Shown here piece by piece: positions 1-5,354 of a stretch of DNA of 5,354 nt. A model generated the notes under the pieces. It was given only the letters and a program-made list of their open reading frames with translations, had not been told where the DNA came from and did no database searches. Both the position numbers and the translations under genes were made by a program. This stretch comes from Gammaproteobacteria bacterium. Its GTDB lineage: Bacteria > Pseudomonadota > Gammaproteobacteria > Pseudomonadales > Azotimanducaceae. The stretch lies in NCBI GenBank assembly GCA_009840715.1, contig VXNE01000136.1, positions 1-5,354 on the forward strand, written 5' to 3'. The stretch's first letter is position 1, and the number at the start of each line of letters is the position of its first letter.

Positions 1-1495
1 GCCCCTCCTGACCCGGCACCTCGACGCCGTACACGTTGGCCGTCTCCACGCCCGGGAACGCGGACAACGCCTCCGCCACTTCCTGCGTGGAGACGTTCTC
101 GCCCTTCCAGCGGAACGTGTCCCCGATGCGGTCCACGAAATAGTAATACCCCTTGTCGTCGCGCCGCAGGAGATCGCCGCTGCGGAAGTACGCGTCGCCC
201 GGCTTCTTCACGTCGCGCAGGATCTTCCTCTCCGTCGCCTCGGGGTCGGTGTAGCCCTGGAACTGCCTCAGCATGCGCTTCGATCCCGCCGGGATCCTGC
301 CGAGCAGTTCCCCCGCCTCGCCCGGCCCGCACTCCACGTAGCGGCCCTTGGCGTCCCGGACCAGTTCGTCCCGCTCGATGTCATAGCGCAGCAGCAGGCC
401 GCCGCGGATCTTGCCGACGGAGCCGACCTTGCCCGAGAAGTTGACACCGCCGACGTTTGCCTCCGTGGCGCCGTACCCCTCCACGATCCGGGGGATCCGG
501 AAGCGTTCCTGGAACGGCTCCCAGACGTCCGCCCGCAGACCGATGCCGAACATCCAGCGCAGGCCGTGCTCACCGTCGCGCGGGTCGGGTGGCCGGTTGA
601 GCAGGAAGCGGCACAGTTCCCCGATGTAGATGACCCCTTTCGCGTCGTAGCGGCGCACGTCGTCCCAGAAACGCGAGGCGGAGAACTCGCGCGCGACGGC
701 AACGGCGCCGCCGGCGCCCATCGCGATCATGACCGCTCCGATGCCGCCGGCGCTGTGGTAGAGCGGCAGCGGGCAGTAGACGACCTCCCCCTTGCCCAGA
801 CCGAGCAAAGCACCGGATACACCGCCCGCCATGAGCTTTTGGTGGTTGAAGTTCGTCGCCTTCGGCAACCCGGTCGTGCCTGACGTGTAGATGTGGAAAG
901 CCGAGTCGCCCGTGCACACCGACGCGCGGAGCGCGGCGTCCGGGTCGGAGTCCGGCTGTTCGGCGAGGGCTCGGCGGATGTCCTCGGCCCCCGGGACACC
1001 CGCGTCCGCCGCGCCCTCCTCCGGCAGCACGTAGACCGGCAGGTTGGACAAGGCAGCGTCGGCGACGTTGGGCGCGCACTCGGGCCCGAGCAGCAGCCGC
1101 TCGGCGCCGGCCACTTCCAGTGCGTGCACGACGCTCGCTCCCACCAGGTTGGTGTTGATGAGCGCCGCCTTGACGCCGATCTTCGAGAACCCGCTCCAGA
1201 CCGGGACGTACTCCGCGCGGTTCTCCATCATGAACCCGATCGTGTCGCCCGCCTTGAGGCCCACCGAGAGCCCCCAGTGGGCGATACGGTTCGCCATCGC
1301 GTTGTACTCGCGGTACGTGATCCGGCGGTCCTCGAAGAGAATGAAGGGCAGGTCGGCGTACTTCGCGACCTGGCGCTCGATGTAGTCGGCGATGGTGTGG
1401 CGGGAGTCCGCCCGGAGGCGGAGGAGCGGGAGGGCCTTGAGGATCGGGCCCACGGCCGAGAGATAGACCGACCACTCGCTCCTGCCTCTTTTCAT
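1..1495 (-). CDS. FATP/FadD6-type (very-)long-chain acyl-CoA synthetase, C-terminus cut by window edge
   Basis: This is an ANL-superfamily adenylate-forming enzyme expected to activate a fatty or other lipophilic carboxylic acid with ATP and then CoA. The frame is open from the ATG at 1495 to the edge (498 codons, no stop). Visible motifs are the P-loop YTSGTTGLPK (residues 203-212), the A5 motif YGATEAN (341-347), the A7 motif FRSGDLL (437-443, ribose-binding Asp441) and the hinge region DRIGDTFRWKGENVS (455-469). The run GDTFRWKGENVST is the signature separating the FATP/SLC27 very-long-chain family from ordinary FadD. Family members are about 590-620 aa, so roughly 100 residues, including the A10 catalytic lysine, lie outside. 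The N-terminus has only a short amphipathic hydrophobic stretch (about 8-27). It starts 31 bases after the pump gene, with GGGGAG (1500-1505) four bases upstream of the ATG. The exact acid is unknown; bile or sterol side-chain acids are alternatives to fatty acids. Confidence 0.9.
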   Translation of the reverse strand, partial: MKRGRSEWSVYLSAVGPILKALPLLRLRADSRHTIADYIERQVAKYADLPFILFEDRRITYREYNAMANRIAHWGLSVGLKAGDTIGFMMENRAEYVPVWSGFSKIGVKAALINTNLVGASVVHALEVAGAERLLLGPECAPNVADAALSNLPVYVLPEEGAADAGVPGAEDIRRALAEQPDSDPDAALRASVCTGDSAFHIYTSGTTGLPKATNFNHQKLMAGGVSGALLGLGKGEVVYCPLPLYHSAGGIGAVMIAMGAGGAVAVAREFSASRFWDDVRRYDAKGVIYIGELCRFLLNRPPDPRDGEHGLRWMFGIGLRADVWEPFQERFRIPRIVEGYGATEANVGGVNFSGKVGSVGKIRGGLLLRYDIERDELVRDAKGRYVECGPGEAGELLGRIPAGSKRMLRQFQGYTDPEATERKILRDVKKPGDAYFRSGDLLRRDDKGYYYFVDRIGDTFRWKGENVSTQEVAEALSAFPGVETANVYGVEVPGQEG

Positions 1496-1499
1496 GGTG

Positions 1500-1505
1500 C
1501 TCCCC
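1500..1505 (-). promoter_or_regulatory. Probable ribosome binding site of the acyl-CoA synthetase gene
   Basis: On the minus strand the sequence reads GGGGAG, four bases before the ATG at 1495. It lies in the 31-base gap after the pump stop codon. The gap holds no room for a promoter plus leader and no stem-loop with a T-run, so the ligase is probably translated from the efflux-operon mRNA. The short spacing is slightly below the usual optimum. Confidence 0.45.
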
Positions 1506-1526
1506 GGGGCCTGGCGGCAGACACGA

Positions 1527-3143
1527 CTATACCCCCGCGCGCTCCACCGACCGGTTCTCGCCCATCATCCACACCGGCACGACGGAGAGCAGAAGCACGG
1601 CGGCGATCACGACGAACGCGTCGCGGTAGCCGAGCATGCTCCCCTGGCTCGATACGATCGCCATCACGTAACCGAAGCTCATCTCGAAGCCCTGGTAGCC
1701 GAGGAACCCGAGGTAGGTGAACTCCTCCTGAACCAGCCGGATCAGCTCTCCCATGCCGCTGTTGTCCCAGGTCTGGGTCGCGAGCGCGCGGCCCTGGTGC
1801 TGCGCCGTCTGCTGGATCAGCGCGAACGACAGAAGGTTCACGCCGAGGGCGCCGCCTAGCTGGCGTACGAAGTTGATCATGCCGGCGCCGGCGGGTATCA
1901 GCTCGAGAGGCAGCGCGTTGACCGGCGCTGCGTTCAGCCCCGGAAAGACCAGCGCGAGGCCCGCCCGGCTGATCGCGTACCAGATCACCATATCCAGCAC
2001 CGGGGTGTAGGCATCCACGCCGCGCATGAGCCAGCAGGACCAGGCCGTAACGACCAACCCGACGGTGACGAGCACGCGAATCGAGAGCCGGTCGGCCAGG
2101 TACCCCGACAACGGGAAGAGCACGGCCATCACCAGCCCCGCCGGCGCCATGAGCAACCCCGACTCGGTGGGGATGAGGCGCGAAATCGTCTGCAGGAACA
2201 GCGGGAAGACGTAGGTGGACCCGTACAGCGCCGCGCCTACCGTGAAGGTCACGATCGCCGCGCCGAGAAAGCGCACGTTGCGGAACAGGCGCAGGTCGAG
2301 GATCGGCTCGTCGACCCGCGCCTCCCAGGCAATCCACGCGACAAAGCTGACAGCCGTACTCGCCAGCGCGATCGTGACGCGGTCGTCGTACCAGCCCTCG
2401 CTCTGCGCCTCCGTCAGGGCTGTCAGCATCGACAGGAGGAAGACGCCGCACAGGAAGACGCCCACCCAGTCGAAGGACGGCCGCGGACCGCGTTCCTCCC
2501 GTGTCGGGAAGAAGACCAACGCGAGGGGCATGCTGACCACTGCGAACGGGACGGCCATGAAGAACACCCATCGCCAGGAGAGGTTGTCGACGAGGTAGCC
2601 GCCCAAGGTGGGTCCGAGCGCCGGCGCGAGTACCGTCCCGACAGCCATCCAGCCCATCGCCATGCCGCGCCGGTCCACCGGGAACACCTGCGCGACCATG
2701 ACCATCGACAGCGGCATGATGATGCCGGACGCGGCCCCCTGCACCAGCCGCGCCAGGAACAGGATCTCGCCCGTGTTCGCGAGGCCGCCGGCGATCGAGG
2801 ACACGGCGAACAGCACCATGTTGAAGAGGAACGTCGTGACGATGCCGAAGGACCGTATGGCCCAGGCCGTCATCAGCATCGTCACCGTTCCGGCGGCGAG
2901 ATGGGCGCTGACGAGGTTCTGCGCCTCGTCGATCGTGAGGCCGAGGGCCCCCATGATGTCCGGGATGGCGACGTTGATGATCGTCGCGGTCAGGAGCGTC
3001 GCGAAAGAGCCGAGGACGGCGACGCCGGTGACCCACCACGGGTAGGTCGCGCCGTGGCGCTCGTACAGGGCGAGGATGCCGGGGGTGGCCTCGATCCCGG
3101 GCGGTACGCGGCTGGCGCCTGCTCCGGGCGGCCCCTCCGCCAC
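1527..3143 (-). CDS. emrB: EmrB-like DHA2 family (14-TM) drug/lipophile:H+ antiporter
   Basis: This is an inner-membrane major facilitator of the DHA2 (EmrB/QacA) family, expected to export hydrophobic compounds using the proton gradient together with the EmrA-like adaptor. At 538 aa it matches the family length. Hydrophobic segments fit 14 helices, with TM1 about 36-60 and TM14 about 508-526. Family marks are the TM1 tail TIINVAIP (54-61), motif B RLVQGAASGIIMPLS (132-146), the antiporter motif C APALGPTLGGYL (173-184), SWRWVFFMAVPF (189-200) and GYLADRLSIR (347-356). A long loop (about 444-507) before the last helix is typical of EmrB. TM1 has Thr52 where EmrB has the Asp of the LDSTIANVAIP motif, and the TM2-3 loop motif A is degenerate (AWAIRSFG, 93-100). 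The start is GTG, directly abutting the adaptor stop codon; no other in-frame start precedes TM1. The substrate is unknown; a fatty-acid pump like FarB is plausible. Confidence 0.93.
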   Translation of the reverse strand: MAEGPPGAGASRVPPGIEATPGILALYERHGATYPWWVTGVAVLGSFATLLTATIINVAIPDIMGALGLTIDEAQNLVSAHLAAGTVTMLMTAWAIRSFGIVTTFLFNMVLFAVSSIAGGLANTGEILFLARLVQGAASGIIMPLSMVMVAQVFPVDRRGMAMGWMAVGTVLAPALGPTLGGYLVDNLSWRWVFFMAVPFAVVSMPLALVFFPTREERGPRPSFDWVGVFLCGVFLLSMLTALTEAQSEGWYDDRVTIALASTAVSFVAWIAWEARVDEPILDLRLFRNVRFLGAAIVTFTVGAALYGSTYVFPLFLQTISRLIPTESGLLMAPAGLVMAVLFPLSGYLADRLSIRVLVTVGLVVTAWSCWLMRGVDAYTPVLDMVIWYAISRAGLALVFPGLNAAPVNALPLELIPAGAGMINFVRQLGGALGVNLLSFALIQQTAQHQGRALATQTWDNSGMGELIRLVQEEFTYLGFLGYQGFEMSFGYVMAIVSSQGSMLGYRDAFVVIAAVLLLSVVPVWMMGENRSVERAGV

Positions 3144-4295
3144 CTACTCCCCCGCGTCGGCGTCGGACTTGGGGATCTTCACCTCGACCATGAGCCCCGG
3201 CCGCAGCCGCGGATCGGGCTCGTCGAACGTCAACTTCACCTCGACGCGCTGGGTGATCTTGGTGAAATTGCCGCTCGGATTCGGGTTCGGCAGCAGCGCG
3301 AACTCGCTGGTCGCGGCATGGCCGATCCGCGCGACCGTGGCCGTGTAGGTCTTGTCTGGAAAGGCATCGACCTGGACCTCCGCCTGCTTGCCGACGCGCA
3401 GGTGGCGGAGGTCCGTCTCCTTGACGTTGGTCCGCACCCAGTACACGTCCGGATCGTGCAGCATGAGGACACGCTGTCCCTCCGCGACGTACTCGCCGGC
3501 GTCGATGAAGGTCTGGTCGACGACCCCCGCGATGGGACTGCGGATGACGTGGTCCGCGAGTTCCTCGCCCGCGCGGTCGCGCTGCAGCCGCAGGGCCAGC
3601 CGTTCGCTCTCAAGGCGCGCGAGCTCCGCGTCCAGCATATCGAGCCGCGCCTGCTCGGAGCGCCGCTCCGCGACGTCCGCCTCCGCGCCACGCAACTGCG
3701 CCGCCCGGCTCTTCTCCGCCTGCTCCGAGGTGCGGAACGCCGTCCGCCGCGCAGCCCAGTCCTGTTCCGAGAGGAGGTTGCGCTCGCGCAATGCGTCCGC
3801 GCGGCGCCATTCGTCTTCCGCGGTCTCCCGGATGGAGCCGGCGGCATCGAGTTCCGACCTCGCGGCAGCCAGCTCCGACTCCGCCGACTCGATGCGGCTC
3901 GCCGTCGCACCGCGCATGTACGCGATCTCGGCCTTCACGGCATCCGTGCGCGCATCCAGTGTCGCGAGCGCGGCCTCGAGTTCGTCCCGCCGGAGGCGCG
4001 CCTGGCGATCGTCGACCAGCAGCAGCGGGGCGCCCGCCGCCACCCGCTCCCCCTTCGTGGCCGGACGTTCCGTTACCCAGCCAGCGACGCGGCTGCTCAG
4101 GAGGATCATGTCCGACGCCACGCGGGCGTCCATGACGTATACGTTGGTGAGTCGGTCGTAGAGCCACCATGCTCCAAAGAGCGTCGCGGCCAGCAGGGCC
4201 GCGGCGACCGCGGCCGAACGGGGCGCGATGCGCCGGCGCCTGACCGCCGGCATCGGGCGCGCTTCGTCCTGGCCGATACGAGCGACTTCCGCCAA
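3144..4295 (-). CDS. emrA: EmrA-like HlyD-family membrane fusion (periplasmic adaptor) protein
   Basis: This adaptor would join the EmrB-type pump to an outer-membrane channel. At 383 aa it is close to EmrA length (about 390). In order: a basic cytoplasmic N-terminus (17-26, RRRRI), one membrane anchor (about 27-47), the first lipoyl half with SSRVAGWV (67-74) and GERVAAGAPLLLVDD (82-96), a long Glu/Arg/Ala-rich coiled-coil hairpin (about 99-246), the second lipoyl half (IRSPIAGVVDQTFIDAGEYV, 251-270) and a beta-barrel domain ending in the EmrA/FarA-like run NPSGNFTKITQRVEVK (339-354). The start chosen is TTG at 4295, preceded by GGGAG five bases upstream. The first in-frame ATG is codon 15 and has a poorer site. 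It is the first gene of the operon and faces the divergent solute-binding gene across 174 bases. Confidence 0.93.
   Translation of the reverse strand: MAEVARIGQDEARPMPAVRRRRIAPRSAAVAAALLAATLFGAWWLYDRLTNVYVMDARVASDMILLSSRVAGWVTERPATKGERVAAGAPLLLVDDRQARLRRDELEAALATLDARTDAVKAEIAYMRGATASRIESAESELAAARSELDAAGSIRETAEDEWRRADALRERNLLSEQDWAARRTAFRTSEQAEKSRAAQLRGAEADVAERRSEQARLDMLDAELARLESERLALRLQRDRAGEELADHVIRSPIAGVVDQTFIDAGEYVAEGQRVLMLHDPDVYWVRTNVKETDLRHLRVGKQAEVQVDAFPDKTYTATVARIGHAATSEFALLPNPNPSGNFTKITQRVEVKLTFDEPDPRLRPGLMVEVKIPKSDADAGE
3147..3153 (-). promoter_or_regulatory. Ribosome binding site of the pump gene, inside the adaptor's last codons
   Basis: The minus strand reads GGGGGAG, then the adaptor stop TAG, then the GTG start of the pump at 3143. 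The purine run is only three bases from the start, which is short. It lies within the end of the upstream gene, so initiation on the pump probably depends on ribosomes finishing the adaptor (translational coupling). This supports the GTG as the true start and a fixed stoichiometry of the two proteins. Confidence 0.5.
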
Positions 4296-4300
4296 GGTCT

Positions 4301-4305
4301 CTCCC
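4301..4305 (-). promoter_or_regulatory. Ribosome binding site deciding the TTG start of the adaptor gene
   Basis: The minus strand reads GGGAG, then five bases, then TTG at 4295. This spacing is near the normal optimum. The alternative in-frame ATG, 14 codons downstream, has only a weak AGGA-like match about 12 bases ahead. The rare TTG codon would lower initiation and may hold pump synthesis low. Confidence 0.55.
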
Positions 4306-4315
4306 GTCGCGCCTT

Positions 4316-4343
4316 CGTCCGGTGCAAAGTGTCCGGCGCAAAG
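4316..4343 (-). repeat. 14-bp tandem direct repeat, two copies, in the efflux operon leader
   Basis: On the minus strand two adjacent 14-mers read CTTTGCGCCGGACA and CTTTGCACCGGACG, identical at 12 of 14 positions. They fall between the proposed -10 element and the adaptor ribosome site, around the expected transcription start and in the 5' leader. Direct repeats here could be operator half-sites or an mRNA-level element. They could also be a chance duplication; no binding protein can be named. Confidence 0.5.
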
Positions 4344-4347
4344 CGAA

Positions 4348-4356
4348 ATCGTAGCA
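4348..4356 (-). promoter_or_regulatory. Candidate extended -10 promoter of the emrA-emrB-ligase operon
   Basis: The minus strand reads TGCTACGAT: a TG-n extension followed by the hexamer TACGAT (four of six matches to TATAAT). Transcription would begin near 4340, giving a leader of about 45 bases before the TTG at 4295. No good -35 hexamer is seen, which an extended -10 can tolerate. The upstream side is filled by a perfect inverted repeat, placed where a repressor or activator would act. Confidence 0.35.
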
Positions 4357-4373
4357 GACCGGCGACGCCGGTC
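4357..4373. promoter_or_regulatory. Perfect 17-bp inverted repeat, candidate operator of the efflux operon
   Basis: The sequence GACCGGCGACGCCGGTC has two perfect 8-base arms around one central base. It directly abuts the proposed extended -10 element and covers the -10/-35 spacer of the minus-strand promoter, a usual operator position for dimeric repressors of TetR or MarR type. The following transcript does not carry it as a terminator, because no T-run follows in either direction. Palindromes are commoner in G+C-rich DNA, but eight perfect pairs in a 174-base spacer are notable. Confidence 0.5.
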
Positions 4374-4383
4374 CCGGCACGGA

Positions 4384-4412
4384 GTGTTCCGGCCCCGCGA
4401 ACACCTGTTCGC
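4384..4412. promoter_or_regulatory. GTGTTC/GAACAC half-site cluster with a GAAC-N4-GTTC palindrome
   Basis: Three half-sites are visible: GTGTTC (4384-4389), GAACAC (4399-4404) and TGTTC (4406-4410). The last two form the 16-bp inverted repeat GCGAACACCTGTTCGC (4397-4412), with perfect 7-base arms and a CC spacer. The two TGTTC copies are 21 bases apart, two helical turns, so they face the same side of the DNA. The core GAAC-N4-GTTC resembles the Gram-positive-type LexA box, which also occurs in some non-Firmicute phyla, but other dimeric regulators are equally possible. The palindrome overlaps the candidate -35 of the plus-strand promoter. Confidence 0.45.
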
Positions 4413-4436
4413 CGCGGACTGCGACGGCGATACTGT
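4408..4436 (+). promoter_or_regulatory. Weak candidate sigma-70 promoter of the solute-binding gene
   Basis: A -35-like TTCGCC (4408-4413) and a -10-like TACTGT (4431-4436) are separated by 17 bases. Each matches only three of six consensus positions, so the call is weak. Transcription would begin near 4443, leaving a leader of about 27 bases before the ATG. The -35 element overlaps the GAAC-N4-GTTC palindrome, so a protein bound there would block it. Confidence 0.22.
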
Positions 4437-4469
4437 CGGCCATCCCCCAACGCGGCCACCTCACCGACC

Positions 4470-5354
4470 ATGCGCGGCATCGCTACCGCACCGCTTCTCG
4501 CCTGCCTGCTCGCGTCGGCCGCGCACGCCGAGGAGATCGTGGTGGCTTTCGGCGCCGAACCCACCCAGGTGGAACCGACGCGGGCGACCGCGGGCGTGGA
4601 CGCCTACTTCGTCTCGCTCTTCTACGAGCAGTTGCTGAATGTCGACCCGGACCTCGCGCGGGTCAACTGGCTTGCGGAGTCCTGGTCGTTCGAGCGCACC
4701 GGCGCCGACCACGTGCTGTCCGTGAAGCTCCGGGAAGGCGTGAAGTTCCACAACGGCGACACGCTGTCGGCGCACGACTTTCGCTTCGCGTACGAGCGCC
4801 AGCGCGACCCCATGTCCCGCGCCGCTGGCCGCTTCCGGTACGTGCGCGATCTCGTGGTGCACGATGACCGCCGCTTCGATATCGTGTTCGATGAGCCAGA
4901 CGCCGCGTTCGTGCCCTGGAACCTCGCCCTGTGGGCGGTGCCGCGGCGGCACTTCGAGGCCGTAGGCGAGGTTGGCATGCAGACGCATCCCGTCGGCACG
5001 GGGCCGTGGAAGTTCGTCTCGCGCAAGCCGCGGGAGGAACTCGTGGTGGAGCGCTTCGAGGACTACTGGAACGCCGCCGCGACGCCCAGGGCCAAGCGGC
5101 TCGTCATCAAGATCATCCCCGAGGACACCACGCGCGTCGCGGCCTTCAAGACCGGCGAGGTGGATTGGATCGACGCCGTGCCCCCGGCGCAGGTCGAGGA
5201 TTTCGGCCGCATGCCCGGCGTGCGCACGGTGTCGCTGCCGGGCCCCAACAACCTCTATCTCGGCATGAACGCCACCGACCCGCGCCACCCGCTCGCGGAC
5301 GTCCGGGTCCGGCGCGCGGTCGCCCACGCGATCGACACCGGCGCCATCGTCGAG
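4470..5354 (+). CDS. Family-5 ABC transporter substrate-binding protein (peptide/nickel type), C-terminus cut by window edge
   Basis: This is a periplasmic receptor of the SBP_bac_5 (DppA/OppA/NikA) family, which hands peptides, nickel complexes or other solutes to an ABC importer. It shows 295 codons of about 500-550 expected. Residues 1-20 form a Sec signal peptide with an AHA cleavage site before Glu21. Family landmarks are LFYEQLL (50-56), LAESWSF (68-74), LREGVKFHNGDTLSAHDF (87-104), HPVGTGPWKFV (173-183), ERFEDYWN (194-201), AAFKTGEVDWI (224-234), NLYLGMN (261-267) and the near-edge VRRAVAHAID (280-289). The ATG at 4470 is chosen because it gives the complete signal peptide and no in-frame start was found close upstream. 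There is no clear ribosome site before it. The permease and ATPase genes would be expected to the right. The ligand cannot be told from this part. Confidence 0.93.
   Translation, partial: MRGIATAPLLACLLASAAHAEEIVVAFGAEPTQVEPTRATAGVDAYFVSLFYEQLLNVDPDLARVNWLAESWSFERTGADHVLSVKLREGVKFHNGDTLSAHDFRFAYERQRDPMSRAAGRFRYVRDLVVHDDRRFDIVFDEPDAAFVPWNLALWAVPRRHFEAVGEVGMQTHPVGTGPWKFVSRKPREELVVERFEDYWNAAATPRAKRLVIKIIPEDTTRVAAFKTGEVDWIDAVPPAQVEDFGRMPGVRTVSLPGPNNLYLGMNATDPRHPLADVRVRRAVAHAIDTGAIVE

Larger units (their letters stand above)
4296..4469. other. Divergent intergenic control region (174 bases)
   Basis: This is the only substantial non-coding stretch. It separates the start of the efflux operon (minus) from the start of the solute-binding gene (plus), so both promoters must lie here or overlap the coding ends. 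Reading left to right it holds the TTG leader and ribosome site, a 14-bp tandem repeat, an extended -10 element for the minus strand, a perfect 17-bp inverted repeat, a cluster of GTGTTC/GAACAC half-sites and a weak plus-strand promoter. No small gene or tRNA was recognised in it. Confidence 0.8.

Noticed and set aside
282..296. Inverted repeat GATCCCGCCGGGATC
   Set aside because: It lies within the ligase coding region (residues IPAGS and neighbours), has 6-base arms and no T-run, and sits far from any gene end.
485..500. Direct repeat GATCCGG...GATCCGG
   Set aside because: It is a coding coincidence: it encodes the repeated Arg-Ile residues in RIPRI of the ligase.
570..1475. 301-codon minus-strand open frame within the ligase gene
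   Set aside because: Its product is low-complexity Gly/Arg/Pro. The true ligase frame, open from 1495 to the edge, carries all adenylation motifs.
1496..1526. CCCCGGGG palindrome in the pump-ligase gap as a terminator
   Set aside because: It has only four-base arms, no loop and no T-run, and it overlaps the ligase ribosome site. It is not a credible terminator.
1492..3039. 515-codon open frame on the minus strand overlapping the pump gene
   Set aside because: It is a G+C-rich frame shadow. Its product is Arg/Gly/Pro/His-rich without domains, while the other frame gives a full 14-TM DHA2 protein.
3352..4161. 269-codon plus-strand open frame antisense to the adaptor
   Set aside because: It is Ser/Arg/Ala-rich, mirroring the coiled-coil codons of the adaptor. 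It has no ribosome site or recognisable domain.
4470..4505. Possible lipoprotein signal, Cys12 in LLAC
   Set aside because: Leu at the -2 position is a poor lipobox match, and cleavage there would leave half of the hydrophobic stretch. The AHA site before Glu21 fits an ordinary signal peptidase I site.
4461..5327. 288-codon minus-strand open frame opposite the solute-binding gene
   Set aside because: It is a composition shadow of G/C-ending codons. The plus strand gives a signal peptide and consistent family-5 motifs.

Overview
The window is G+C-rich DNA with strongly G/C-ending codons. It holds four protein genes in two divergent transcription units. An EmrA/HlyD-type periplasmic adaptor beside an EmrB-type pump indicates a Gram-negative (double-membrane) bacterium. 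The composition would suit a proteobacterium or another high-GC environmental lineage, but nothing here fixes the taxon. Both end genes run off the window. No RNA gene, IS element, CRISPR array or phage gene is visible.

Minus-strand unit, read from 4295 down to 1: an EmrA-like membrane fusion protein (TTG start, 383 aa), an EmrB-like 14-TM DHA2 major facilitator (GTG start, 538 aa) and a fatty-acid-transport-protein (FATP/FadD6-like) acyl-CoA synthetase (498 codons visible, C-terminus missing). The adaptor stop codon abuts the pump start with no gap, and the ligase starts 31 bases after the pump. The three genes look like one operon. EmrAB-type pumps export hydrophobic compounds, and the Neisseria homologue FarAB exports long-chain fatty acids. 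A linked very-long-chain-type acyl-CoA synthetase therefore suggests, as an inference, that the substrate is a fatty acid or another lipophilic carboxylic acid. No outer-membrane TolC-like partner and no regulator gene lies in the window.

Plus-strand unit, from 4470 to the right edge: the first 295 residues of a secreted family-5 (peptide/nickel-type) ABC solute-binding protein with a signal peptide. Its permease and ATPase genes would be expected beyond the edge.

The 174-base divergent spacer (4296-4469) is the most information-rich non-coding part. It has a 14-bp tandem repeat, an extended -10 element for the efflux operon, a perfect 17-bp inverted repeat directly against that element, and a cluster of GTGTTC/GAACAC half-sites that includes a 16-bp palindrome of form GAAC-N4-GTTC. 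A weak promoter toward the solute-binding gene follows. This layout suggests tight regulation, possibly by two different DNA-binding proteins, one for each direction.
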